DNA of 64,000 bases, from the NCBI RefSeq assembly GCF_002941025.1, contig NZ_PTJS01000001.1, forward strand, positions 1,984,001-2,048,000. The letters are read 5' to 3'. Below are positions 19,801 through 27,200 of this stretch, piece by piece. The notes below the pieces were generated by a model, which searched no databases, was not told the DNA's origin, and saw only the letters and a list, made by a program, of their open reading frames with translations. The stretch's first letter is position 1, and the number at the start of each line of letters is the position of its first letter. Source of the stretch: Streptomyces sp. QL37 (lineage in GTDB: Bacteria; Actinomycetota; Actinomycetes; Streptomycetales; Streptomycetaceae). The translations under genes and the position numbers were made by a program.

Positions 19801-20027
19801 CGCTCCACGGTCGCCTCGACCGCCTCGATGCCGGTGACGCGGCGGCCTCCGTCGATCCGGATGTTCTCCGGGCGGAGCCCGTGCGGGGCCTTGCCGAGGA
19901 ACGTCACCGCGAGGGTGAGCCCGTCGTCGCCGGCCTCCACGGAGTCCACGCCGTGGAGCCGCGCCGCACGCACCTTGCCCCGCCTGCCGTCCGTCCGGCG
20001 GGCCACCTCCCTGTCCGTGCCGCTCAT
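16857..20027 (-). CDS. J-type baseplate assembly protein (Afp11-like)
   Basis: 1056 residues. DYTARDFDSVRRLILDRLAL and LGVTLVELLAHTADRISYQQ near 160-220 are hallmark segments of putative baseplate J proteins in contractile injection systems. YRLGGGTAGNVGAEAVNHLV and LKRTAQRAVTAEDYAALASA near 780-860 form the conserved J core. It overlaps the next baseplate gene by four bases (ATGA) and the upstream gp25 gene likewise, so translation is coupled. Expected role: wedge protein of the baseplate, joining the gp25-containing inner ring to outer parts. Confidence 0.87.
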   Translation of the reverse strand: MSGTDREVARRTDGRRGKVRAARLHGVDSVEAGDDGLTLAVTFLGKAPHGLRPENIRIDGGRRVTGIEAVEATVEREDDPELDDRLLVTLDRTGDTSRYRLSVVEADPYGRPGAEPFPGFDQRYSGAEFEFRTDCPTPFDCVDGAAGRDPGPRTEAPVIDYTARDFDSVRRLILDRLALTTPDWVERNPADLGVTLVELLAHTADRISYQQDAVATEAYLDTARRRVSVRRHVRLIDYPMHDGCNARALVTVEVTKRLTLLPGTFRFAAVDVRTPGLRDRPETGTVVEDRDLTVLAERGAVEVFEPVVDSEPAELRPAHNTIRFWTWGDEVCALPKGAVSATLRDEWADQKCTVRSLDLAPGDLLVFEEVRGARSGTPGDADPAHRQAVRLTSVTPGLDGLARQPVLEVTWARQDALAFPVCLSTRGGPDCEPVADVTVARGNVVLVDHGTSLTFGGALPETVVVPPEPAVPGSCEPSGSGCGDVDTGNATARLLAERLEQTRRGRLLTAEQVRELSERVGDEQVTRAGIGLELAGRRREKVVPGTAYEQAEALGTLLAQVTYPGIRPRFRPVLRRSPVVQAAPFPLPEHVSAGQADRLSAIPGRVRERLVELWRSARDRDGLTEAEIDELTVLFGLRALEHLELHLHPVRALRELLHRGDRLLAPKLRRLQVLTARARAGAVLDAGIAWEIARSWGPGHAAGLHPDEPVLRGPAAALVQDPRAALPAVRALDGDEEWTALRDLLAAGHRDRNFVGELEDDGRIALRFGDGRHGARPRPGARLELHYRLGGGTAGNVGAEAVNHLVLHRDPETVDAGEPLPVAGVRNPLPAVGGTEPEPLEQVKQLAPLDLKRTAQRAVTAEDYAALASALPGVRRAAAEIRWTGSVQEAHVAVDALGAGDPEPELLDSVAYALERYRRIGHDLVVGPASSVPLDIALRVCAAPGHQHGQILAELYRLLGPGRLRDGRLGFFHPDALTFGEPVRLSRLVATAAAVQGVESVKVTRLRRLFDDADGDGTALETGVLRLGALEVARCDNDPDRPDDGRLTIELAGGTR

Positions 20028-20407
20028 GCGGGCCCGCTCCCTTCGAACACCTCGTCGCGCCGGCTCCCGGTGGAGCGCACCACATAGCGCAGGTACACCC
20101 GGACGACGTTCTCCTCGCTCACCACGTCCAGGGACTCCACATCGATCAGCTCGCCCAGCCAGCGCTGCAGCGAGGCCTGCACGGACAGCTCCAGCGCCGA
20201 GGCCAGCTCGGGGCTGTTCGGCGTGAACACCAGGTCGAGCAGTCCGCAGCCGAAGTCGGGCCTCATCAGCCGTTCGCCGGGGCTGGTGAACAGCAACTGC
20301 TCGACCAGGTCGCGCACATGGTCGTCGTACCGGGCGTGCGCCGTCCGCCCGCGCCGGTCGCTGCGGAACGGGAACGCGATGTCGCCGCGTACGGTCCTCA
20401 CCGGCAT
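20024..20407 (-). CDS. gp25-like baseplate wedge protein (Afp9-like)
   Basis: 127 residues from the ATG at 20405-20407. MPVRTVRGDIAFPFRSDRRG, VRDLVEQLLFTSPGERLMRP and DFGCGLLDLVFTPNSPELAS match the GPW/gp25 family, including the conserved PGER motif that contacts the first sheath ring in T4 and Afp. It overlaps the PAAR-like gene by ten bases and the next gene by four. Length matches the family. It probably nucleates sheath assembly on the baseplate. Confidence 0.9.
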   Translation of the reverse strand: MPVRTVRGDIAFPFRSDRRGRTAHARYDDHVRDLVEQLLFTSPGERLMRPDFGCGLLDLVFTPNSPELASALELSVQASLQRWLGELIDVESLDVVSEENVVRVYLRYVVRSTGSRRDEVFEGSGPA

Positions 20408-20739
20408 GTCACCCCCCGCCGGGCCTCGTGCACGACCGGCGGCCCCTGTGGGACGAGCGCCGCGCTGAAGCACTGCGCCGCACTCGTGTGCAACAGGACG
20501 GGTACGCCGTCGACTCTCACGCCGTCCGGCCGCGGGCTCCACCGGACGGTGGTGCACGGATGCGGCACCCCGTCGACGGTGTGCGGGCACCCGGTCACCA
20601 GGAAGCTGTCGGAGGCGGTGTGGACCGGCAGCCCGTCCAGACGCACGGCCGCGTACGCGGAGGCGGCGGAGGCCCGGCCGCCGTGCGGGCAGTGGAGGGC
20701 CGCGGCGGCGCTGACGATGGTCCCTGAGCTGGTGGACAA
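20398..20739 (-). CDS. PAAR-like spike tip protein (TTG start)
   Basis: 113 residues starting at a TTG (20737-20739) with GGGGAG eight bases upstream. Short turns with Cys17, Cys51, Cys62 and Cys90 and the pattern LVTGCPHTVDGVPHPC then VRVDGVPVLLHTSAAQC resemble PAAR-like/DUF4280 proteins, which fold as a sharp cone with a metal and cap the spike. Position between the gpV spike and gp25 is the Afp10 position. No toxin domain is attached. The assignment is by pattern and context, not by close similarity. Confidence 0.68.
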   Translation of the reverse strand: MSTSSGTIVSAAAALHCPHGGRASAASAYAAVRLDGLPVHTASDSFLVTGCPHTVDGVPHPCTTVRWSPRPDGVRVDGVPVLLHTSAAQCFSAALVPQGPPVVHEARRGVTCR

Positions 20740-20768
20740 GTCTTCTCTCCCCGTTGTCTGTTACTGCT

Positions 20769-21299
20769 TCACTGCTTCTTGGCCACGATCAGCCGGCCGT
20801 CGTTGATGTTGACCTCGCCACCGGCCAGCACGATCGAGGCTCCCTGGCCGTCACCGATCGTCACGCCCTTCTCGTCCACCTGGATGTACGCCCCCGTGGC
20901 GGCCTGCAGCCGGATGCCGTCGCCGCCGTCCGGCACGTCGCCCATGACGAACTTGTGCCGGTCGGAGGTCTGGATCACCACGTTCTGGTGGGCAGGTCCT
21001 CCGGTCAGCGCGTCCGGCGGGAGCTCCGAGGCGTCGCCGTACCAACAGCCCGTCCAGACGGGGAAACTGACATCCCCCTGTTCGAACTCCACCCACACCC
21101 CGGCCCCTTCGGCGGGCACCGCGTACTGTCCCGACTGCGGTCCGGTGAACGGCAGGCAGGGCATGGCCCAGGTGGACGTCTCGTCGCCAAGGACGTCCGG
21201 CACCTTGACCGTGACCCGCCCGGTCCTCAACGGGTCGTCGTTGCTCACCACCCGCCCCCGGAACTTGCCGAGAAACCGGTTGTTCGGTCCTGCAGCCAT
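20769..21299 (-). CDS. gpV/gp5-like spike protein (Afp8-like)
   Basis: 176 residues. The N-terminal OB-fold (FRGRVVSNDDPLRTGRVTVK VP, PCLPFTGPQSGQYAVPAEGA) and WVEFEQGDVSFPVWTGCWYG match phage baseplate assembly protein V and gp5 of injection systems. The C-terminal part (RLQAATGAYIQVDEKGVTIG DGQ) is a short beta-helical stretch that would form the trimeric spike shaft. It is shorter than VgrG-type proteins, so hub and spike are split between this gene and the gpD-like gene upstream. The PAAR-like tip follows after 29 bases. Confidence 0.9.
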   Translation of the reverse strand: MAAGPNNRFLGKFRGRVVSNDDPLRTGRVTVKVPDVLGDETSTWAMPCLPFTGPQSGQYAVPAEGAGVWVEFEQGDVSFPVWTGCWYGDASELPPDALTGGPAHQNVVIQTSDRHKFVMGDVPDGGDGIRLQAATGAYIQVDEKGVTIGDGQGASIVLAGGEVNINDGRLIVAKKQ

Positions 21300-21342
21300 G
21301 CGTGGTTCTCCTGATTCGTCTCCGCTCCCGCCGCCGCGGCCG

Positions 21343-22482
21343 TCACGGTCGTACGGTGCCGCTCCGGGCGATGAGGCCCTCGCGCGAGAGCGTGAAGTTC
21401 TGCTGGTAGGAGCCGGGCCTGAGGGTGTGGGTGACGGACTTGACGAAGTAGTCGCCGTCGTACGTCACTCCGGCCCCGCGGACGCCGACCAGCTCGCGCG
21501 GCCGCAGGATGTATCCGTGCCGGTTCACGTCCAGTGACCCGGAACCGGAGATGGCGTCGGCGGAGAGCGCGGCCCGTGCCAGCAGTTCCGCCTGCGCCTG
21601 CGCCGACTCCTTCTTCGCCGTGCCGGACAGAGTGCGCCGCTTGAGCGCGGGGGTGGCACGGCGGCCGAGCGGCGGGCGCAGCGGCCCGATGTCGGGCTGC
21701 GGCAGGAGCCGGCTGTCCCGGGTGGCGGGGTCCTGCACCCGGGCCTGAGGCTCCTCGCGGGCGGTTCCGTCGTACGCGAACGTCAGCTGGTCCACGGTCG
21801 AGTTGACGTCCATGTTCACGTTGAGCGCGTGCTGCCGCTGTCCGATGCGGGCCTCGGGGCCCCAGACGGCGGTCGAGTGGCCGGGGCGGGGGCCTGGTTC
21901 GAGGTAGAACGTGTACCCGTTGGCCCGGGCCAGCTCGTTCACGTAGCTCAGGTCGGTGCCCGACTGGTAGTCGACCCTCAGCTGTTCGCGCGGCGGCTGC
22001 TCGATCTGCTCCTGGAAGACCCGGGCCTCGATGCCGTACTCGGCGTACTTGGCCAGGATGCGGGCGACCCGTCCGGATGGCCGCAGGTTCGGGTACCGGT
22101 CGGTCCGCTCCTCCAGGTCCATGAGCAGGGTCAGGTCCTCGCCGGTGACCGTGAGGGTGGAGTGCCCCGGCTGGTTGCTCGCCCCGACTTCCTGGCGCAC
22201 GATCAGTCCGTCGAGCAGGACCCATGCGGTGCCCTTCACGCTCACGGAGAGGATCACCCGGGTCTTCGGGTCGAAGTACCCCTCGGGCAGGAGGCGCGTG
22301 GTCAGAGCACCCCGCTTGGTGAGGTCGAACGCCAGCTGAAAACCGCTGCGTTCGCCTGCGGTGGCGGTGATCTGCGCGGACAGGAGCGCTTGGGTGACCT
22401 CGGGCGGAACGGGCCGGGTCAGCCGGGGCCCTGTTTCCAGGGTGATGTGGACGGGCCCGCTCCCCACGGGCTGGTCAGACAT
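21343..22482 (-). CDS. gpD-like baseplate hub protein
   Basis: 379 residues from the ATG at 22480-22482. LLDGLIVRQEVGASNQPGHS TLTVTGEDL, VDYQSGTDLSYVNELARANG YTFYLEPG and YDGDYFVKSVTHTLRPGSYQ QNF match phage late control protein D and the gp27-like half of VgrG. It forms the trimeric hub between tube and spike. The start overlaps the end of the LysM gene by eight bases. An Arg/Ala/Lys-rich linker near 265-300 separates the two beta domains. Confidence 0.88.
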   Translation of the reverse strand: MSDQPVGSGPVHITLETGPRLTRPVPPEVTQALLSAQITATAGERSGFQLAFDLTKRGALTTRLLPEGYFDPKTRVILSVSVKGTAWVLLDGLIVRQEVGASNQPGHSTLTVTGEDLTLLMDLEERTDRYPNLRPSGRVARILAKYAEYGIEARVFQEQIEQPPREQLRVDYQSGTDLSYVNELARANGYTFYLEPGPRPGHSTAVWGPEARIGQRQHALNVNMDVNSTVDQLTFAYDGTAREEPQARVQDPATRDSRLLPQPDIGPLRPPLGRRATPALKRRTLSGTAKKESAQAQAELLARAALSADAISGSGSLDVNRHGYILRPRELVGVRGAGVTYDGDYFVKSVTHTLRPGSYQQNFTLSREGLIARSGTVRP

Positions 22483-22849
22483 ACCGCGCTCCCGTCCCGG
22501 GGAAGCCCCCGGCATGCGGGACGGCGATGGTGCGGCCCGGCTCCCCGGTCAGCTCGTGCGGATCCAGCACCGGATTGGCGTCGGCGATCTGCCACCACTG
22601 CCCCGGGTCGCCGAAGTACCGCTGCGCGAGCAGGTCCGGCCGCTCTCCGCTGCTGACGGTGTGCGGGGCGCTCTCCTGCGCAGCCTCGTCCAGCGGTGGC
22701 AGCAACCGCCGCTTCGTGTAGCGCACTTCGGTCCCGTCGGCCATCCGGTGCACGCCGATCTCGGCGTCGTGGTACCGACTGGAGCGGGGGTAGGGGTGGG
22801 CGCCGGGTATGGCGTCCAGCGCGCTCTCGTACGGTTCGATCTCGGCCAT
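22475..22849 (-). CDS. LysM-containing baseplate protein
   Basis: 124 residues. The C-terminal half, HTVSSGERPDLLAQRYFGDP and QWWQIADANPVLDPHEL, is a LysM module with the conserved W-x-x-I-x-x-A-N-P pattern that occurs in baseplate proteins such as Afp7 and T4 gp53. Here LysM is a separate short gene next to the Afp7-like gene, five bases apart. It probably clamps the hub and wedge rather than binding peptidoglycan. Confidence 0.82.
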   Translation of the reverse strand: MAEIEPYESALDAIPGAHPYPRSSRYHDAEIGVHRMADGTEVRYTKRRLLPPLDEAAQESAPHTVSSGERPDLLAQRYFGDPGQWWQIADANPVLDPHELTGEPGRTIAVPHAGGFPGTGARYV

Positions 22850-22854
22850 GGTCC

Positions 22855-23544
22855 TCAGCCCCTCCCCATGACGGTGTTGCCCCCGGCCAGCCCCAGCGAA
22901 GCGAGCCCGCCACTGCGCGCGGCCCTGGCGAGCTGCTCCTTCTGCGCGAGATGCGCCATGTACAGATCGGCCCCGCGGTGTCCTGCGGGCAGATCGCTGA
23001 CGCTGAGCACCTTCATTCCGATGCTGACGCTCGCCCGGATCGGATTCAGGTTCACGTCGAACGCGGATTCGTTGATGGACAGTTCGGTGAGACGCACCGG
23101 CATGACGCGCTTGCTGCCCCACGTGAAGAGGGTGAGCGGCATCTCGATCGGGCTGATCTCGATGGTCCCCTTCCTGGCGAGCCGGCCGGCCTCGCGCAGT
23201 TGGGCGGTGGTCGGGTGCACGAGCATTTCGAGGGTGGCCAGTTCGGGGTGGATCCCGTCGGGGGCGGCGACCTCGAACTGGTCGGTGGCGTCGATCTCGG
23301 CGGTGAACTTCCAGGTCTCCTCGGCGGGCCCCTTGAGGCGGAGGGCCTCGTTACGGTCCCCGTTCCCACTACCGCCTCCCCCGGAGTCACCGCTCCCGCC
23401 GGCGGACTGGGGGGCGAGGCTGCGTTCCAGGGTGTCGGGGTTGAACTGGAGGACGATGATGCGCTGGGGGGTGCCGCGTTCGGGATCCACTACGACCATG
23501 CCGGAGCGGATGGGCTTGGGGATGTCTGCGTAGCGGGTCATCAT
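22855..23544 (-). CDS. CIS tube-type adaptor protein (Afp7-like)
   Basis: 229 residues. VVDPERGTPQRIIVLQFNPD TLERSL, RLKGPAEETWKFTAEIDATD QFEVAAPDGIHPELATLEM and RVMPVRLTELSINESAFDVN LNPIRASVSIGMKVLS match the CIS tube-protein N-terminal domain of Afp7-like proteins. A Gly/Ser loop occurs near 48-62. The start ATG-ATG overlaps the stop of the upstream gene. Role: adaptor between the inner tube and the hub. The family call is good because the FNP motif and the C-terminal half are both typical. Confidence 0.85.
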   Translation of the reverse strand: MMTRYADIPKPIRSGMVVVDPERGTPQRIIVLQFNPDTLERSLAPQSAGGSGDSGGGGSGNGDRNEALRLKGPAEETWKFTAEIDATDQFEVAAPDGIHPELATLEMLVHPTTAQLREAGRLARKGTIEISPIEMPLTLFTWGSKRVMPVRLTELSINESAFDVNLNPIRASVSIGMKVLSVSDLPAGHRGADLYMAHLAQKEQLARAARSGGLASLGLAGGNTVMGRG

Positions 23545-24149
23545 CCACCTTCCTGGTGCGAACTCTGGGCGGGTTCGCGCACAGCTTCTGCCCGAGTCGA
23601 CATCACATCGAAGATCGTTTCCGCCTGCGCGCGTACGGATTCGGACGGATCATGCGTACGCACGTAGTTCACCAGCGGGATGAATTCGGGCCAGTCGGTG
23701 AGCGACGCCGTAAGGAGAGCCACTCGGCGAACCAGGGGGTCCGGATCATGCATGGACCAGCGGAACAGTGCAAAGAGATCGGGGTCGAACGGACCGGAGC
23801 AGTAGACCCCCAGAGCATGCAGGGCGTCCATGAGGGCGGAACTGTCACGCGTCCCGTCGAAAACCTCTTGCAGAGATTCGGAACTATGGAAGTCGATCCG
23901 GGATTTCAGCGAGCTGACTGTGGGTGCGATGGCCGGCCCTTGAACGAGTAGATAGTCGACGCGAACGAGGTGGTCCTCGATCCAGTGAATCGCCGCACCG
24001 CGATCAGGCGCGAGCCAAGTGATTTCGAACGGGGCCTGCTCCCCTCTCTGCGTGGTCCGGTGATGAGTCCAGCCCAACTGCTTCGCCAGTTGCTCCATAT
24101 CGGCTCGGCTTGTCGAAGTCCGGGGAACGAGGCGGATTTTGCTCGACAT
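23541..24149 (-). CDS. unknown HEAT-like protein, candidate immunity partner of the DUF4157 protein
   Basis: 202 residues, not recognised. There is no signal peptide or membrane segment. The second half (DPDLFALFRWSMHDPDPLVR RVALLTASLTDW, VNYVRTHDPSESVRAQAETI) has the periodicity of two HEAT-like helical repeats. It starts at an ATG with GAAGGA five bases upstream, 52 bases after the stop of the DUF4157 gene, and its stop overlaps the start of the Afp7-like gene. Its base composition is visibly less G+C rich than the structural genes (36 G or C in the 60 bases from 23881), as is the end of the DUF4157 gene. A variable, lower-GC gene directly after a modular toxin-like gene is the usual place for an immunity gene; this remains inference. 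Confidence 0.7.
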   Translation of the reverse strand: MSSKIRLVPRTSTSRADMEQLAKQLGWTHHRTTQRGEQAPFEITWLAPDRGAAIHWIEDHLVRVDYLLVQGPAIAPTVSSLKSRIDFHSSESLQEVFDGTRDSSALMDALHALGVYCSGPFDPDLFALFRWSMHDPDPLVRRVALLTASLTDWPEFIPLVNYVRTHDPSESVRAQAETIFDVMSTRAEAVREPAQSSHQEGG

Positions 24150-24201
24150 GATGTCCTTCTGATCGATCTGAGTGGTGTCGCGGTCATGCTACTTCCCTAG
24201 G

Positions 24202-27200
24202 TCACGGCACCCATATGCCACCCGGTGAGAGATATCTTGCCGCATTGTGCTTCGCCCACTCAGGGAACTCATCGATCAGCGCCTGTTCATCCAGGTACAG
24301 AGCTCCGGACAATTTACTGGCAAATGCCCGAGTCAGGAGAAGGCGAGCGTTGGACCGCATTGCCGTCACCGCCGCCTGGTCTTCTTGCCCTTCGACCGTG
24401 AGGCCGCCCGTCTTCGAGTTGCCCTTGTCCATGGCGATGCCGCTCGGGTCGACCAGATAGGCGGAGGCTCGAACAGCGTGCTGCGGAGACATCGTGTTCG
24501 TGCGTGCCGCGACGTCTTCCCACGTCGCCCCGGGGAAGTCGGCCAACTGCCAGGCCATGACGTTCGTCAGCGCGGCAGCCGGGTACCGGGCGCCCTCGAC
24601 CGTACCCATGAGGCGGACCGCGGCTCCGATGGTCTCGACTGCCGGAACGTTGTCGCGGAAGAAGGGGTCGCTGGGGAGATTCCCCTTGAGGATGTCGAAA
24701 TACGCGGATTTCATCAGACGACGAGCAGTGAGAGCCGGGGACGGACCGCCGCGATTATGCTTGCGTAGGTAGTACTCAAGTTGTTCCTGCACCAGGTTGA
24801 GCTTGTCCGTGACCGACCCTCCCGCAGCCCCTCCCGGCGGCGTGACGTAATGCCCACCCATCCCGAATCCGCTTTTCACCTTGATCAGACCCGGGCTCGA
24901 CTTCCCTCTCATCGGATGGTCCTTCGCCCGGAAGGAACCCTGCTGTTCGCTGACCTGAACGTCCCAGTTTTCATCTCCGGCCATGACGATCCGCTCGTGA
25001 GCGGGAAGGAATCCGCTTCCGGCAGGACGCAGACCTTCACGAATGGCGAACATTTCGACAGCGGCCTCACGGGCTTTACGCGTCACAGCGGACGGATTCT
25101 TACCCTCGGCCTTAGCCTTCTTCCGGCTGCCCTGATAGTCCTCCTGTTCCTTGCCAAGCTTTTCGGCGAGCATGGGCAGACGACTGTCCTCGAGCAGTGA
25201 ACTTCCCTGGGACTCCAGCGCCGCGAGGAGCTCATCCTCATTCTTCCGGGCCAGCTCCTCCCCTTCATCGAGATCATCAAGGGCACTGCCCTCCGGATTG
25301 AGGACCGCCTTGACGGAGTACTCGGTCCCACCCTTCTGGACGGAGAGAGCGGTGAGCCGATACCAGCCCTTCATTCCGGCGAGAAGGGCCCTCATCACCG
25401 GTGCGGGGATGCCTCTGCGGGCAGCCCGGGAGAGCTTGGGCCTCATCCGGGCAATGATCTTCCGAAGCCGTTCGTCCTTGGACTCCTTCGAGTCCTCTTC
25501 CTTCTTCCGCCGGTCCTTCTTGTTCTGCTTCTCCCTGGCCGGGTCCTTGCCCTTGTCCTTGTCCTTCGGCTTCCCGTCCTTGTCCTTGCCCGGCCTCGGC
25601 TTCTTCGGACCTCTGTCGCCGTCCTTGGCCTTGTCCTTGTCCTTGACGGGCTTGCTCGGGCCGTCCTTGTCGTCGCTCCTGGGCCTGCGCGGGTCCTGGT
25701 CCTTCGGCTTGCCCGGGGCGTCCCTGTCGTTGCCCTTCGGCCTGCCCGGGGTGTCGTCCTTCGGCTTGGGCTTCGTGTCCGGCTCGGTCTTCGGCCTGGC
25801 CGGGGGTTCCGGCTTCGGCTCGGGCTTCGGGGACGGGGTCGGGCGGGTGTCCGGCTTGGGGGCGTCCTTGTCCTCCGGCTTGCCGTCCTTGCCCTTGCCC
25901 GGGTTGCTCCTGGGCTTCCCGGGCTTGGTGAGGTCGGGCTTCGGAGTCGTGGTGGTGGGGCGCTTGCCCGGGGCGGCCGTGTCCCTCTTCGGGTCCCGGT
26001 CCTGGTTCTTCTTGTTGCCGCCCTTGTCGTCCGAGCCCGCGCCGTCCTTCTTCCTGTCCTTGTCCCCGCCCTTGTCCTTGCCGAGCTTCGCGGCGACGCC
26101 CTTGAGGCGCTGGCCGACCTTGGAGACGTACTTGCCGATGCCCGTCATCAGCGCCTGGTAAAGGACTTCGAGCAGAGCGACCACGCCCGCCGCGACCGCC
26201 TTGGCGAAGAGGATGCCGGCGCCGCCGCTCCGGACCGACTTCAGCCAGTCCAGGACCATGCCGAGCGCGCTCAGGATCGCGCTCAACGCGCCCCAGGCCG
26301 TGCGGATGGCGTCGATCACGGCCATCACCCAGCCCGCCCCCGGGATCAGCTTGGCGACGACCTTCGTCATGACCAGTTCGCCGATGATCAAAGGGAGTTG
26401 GGGTACGACGGCGTCCCAGGCCTCCTTGACGATCTCTTCCATCTTCATGCCGCCCTTGAGCAGCTTGTCCAGGACGGCCTTCGGGACGCCGATGATCTCC
26501 TGGATCTTGTCGGTGAACCACTGCTTGACGGCAGACTTGACCTCGCGGAACAGGTGGTTCTTCGCGCCGTCCACCGCCGAGTTCTTGGCACCCCCCAGCC
26601 AGCCGCCCGGGTCGGACAGGAAGTCGACGGCGATGAGCATCCAGTCGCCGAGTGCGCTCAGCAGCTTCGAGGCGAAGTCCAGGACCGCCTTCACCGCGGC
26701 CACGACCGCCTTCACCGCGGCCTGGAGCATCTTCTTGAGGAGGTCCAGGATGCCGCTCAGGAGCTTGCCGATGGCGTCCAGCAGATCGGTGATGGCCTGC
26801 TTCAGCGCTGCGGCGAGCCTGTTGACCAGGGCGATCGCAGCCGCGATCAGGCCCGCGATGAACTTCCGGATCCGTCCGGCCAGTTCGATGACCGCCCGGA
26901 CCATCGCCTTCGCGAACTCGATCAGGTCGTCGATCAGGTTCTTGATCGCGTCGACGATGAACGTGCGGGCCTCGTTGATCCAGCGCTCGACCGTCTCCTT
27001 GAAGTTCTTGATGAAACCGACGACCGCGTCACGCGCCGCTCTGATCACGCGGACGATCGCGTTCTTGATCTCGATGACCTTCTGCTTGATCCAGTCGAAG
27101 GCCTTGCTGACCCAGTTGCCCGAGTCCTCGACGCTGTCGTCGCGCTGCTTCTCGGCGTCCTTCTCGGCCTTGGTGTTCTCGTCCTGGATCTTCTTGTCGC

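Noticed and set aside
17040..20087. Plus-strand open frame of about 1015 codons opposite the Afp11-like gene
   Set aside because: Same reason: a low-complexity Arg/Gly/Pro/Val/His translation antisense to a clear baseplate gene.
25485..26085. Possible CRISPR-like or satellite repeat
   Set aside because: The units are short, irregular and in frame, and encode a Lys/Asp/Pro linker; there are no spacers.
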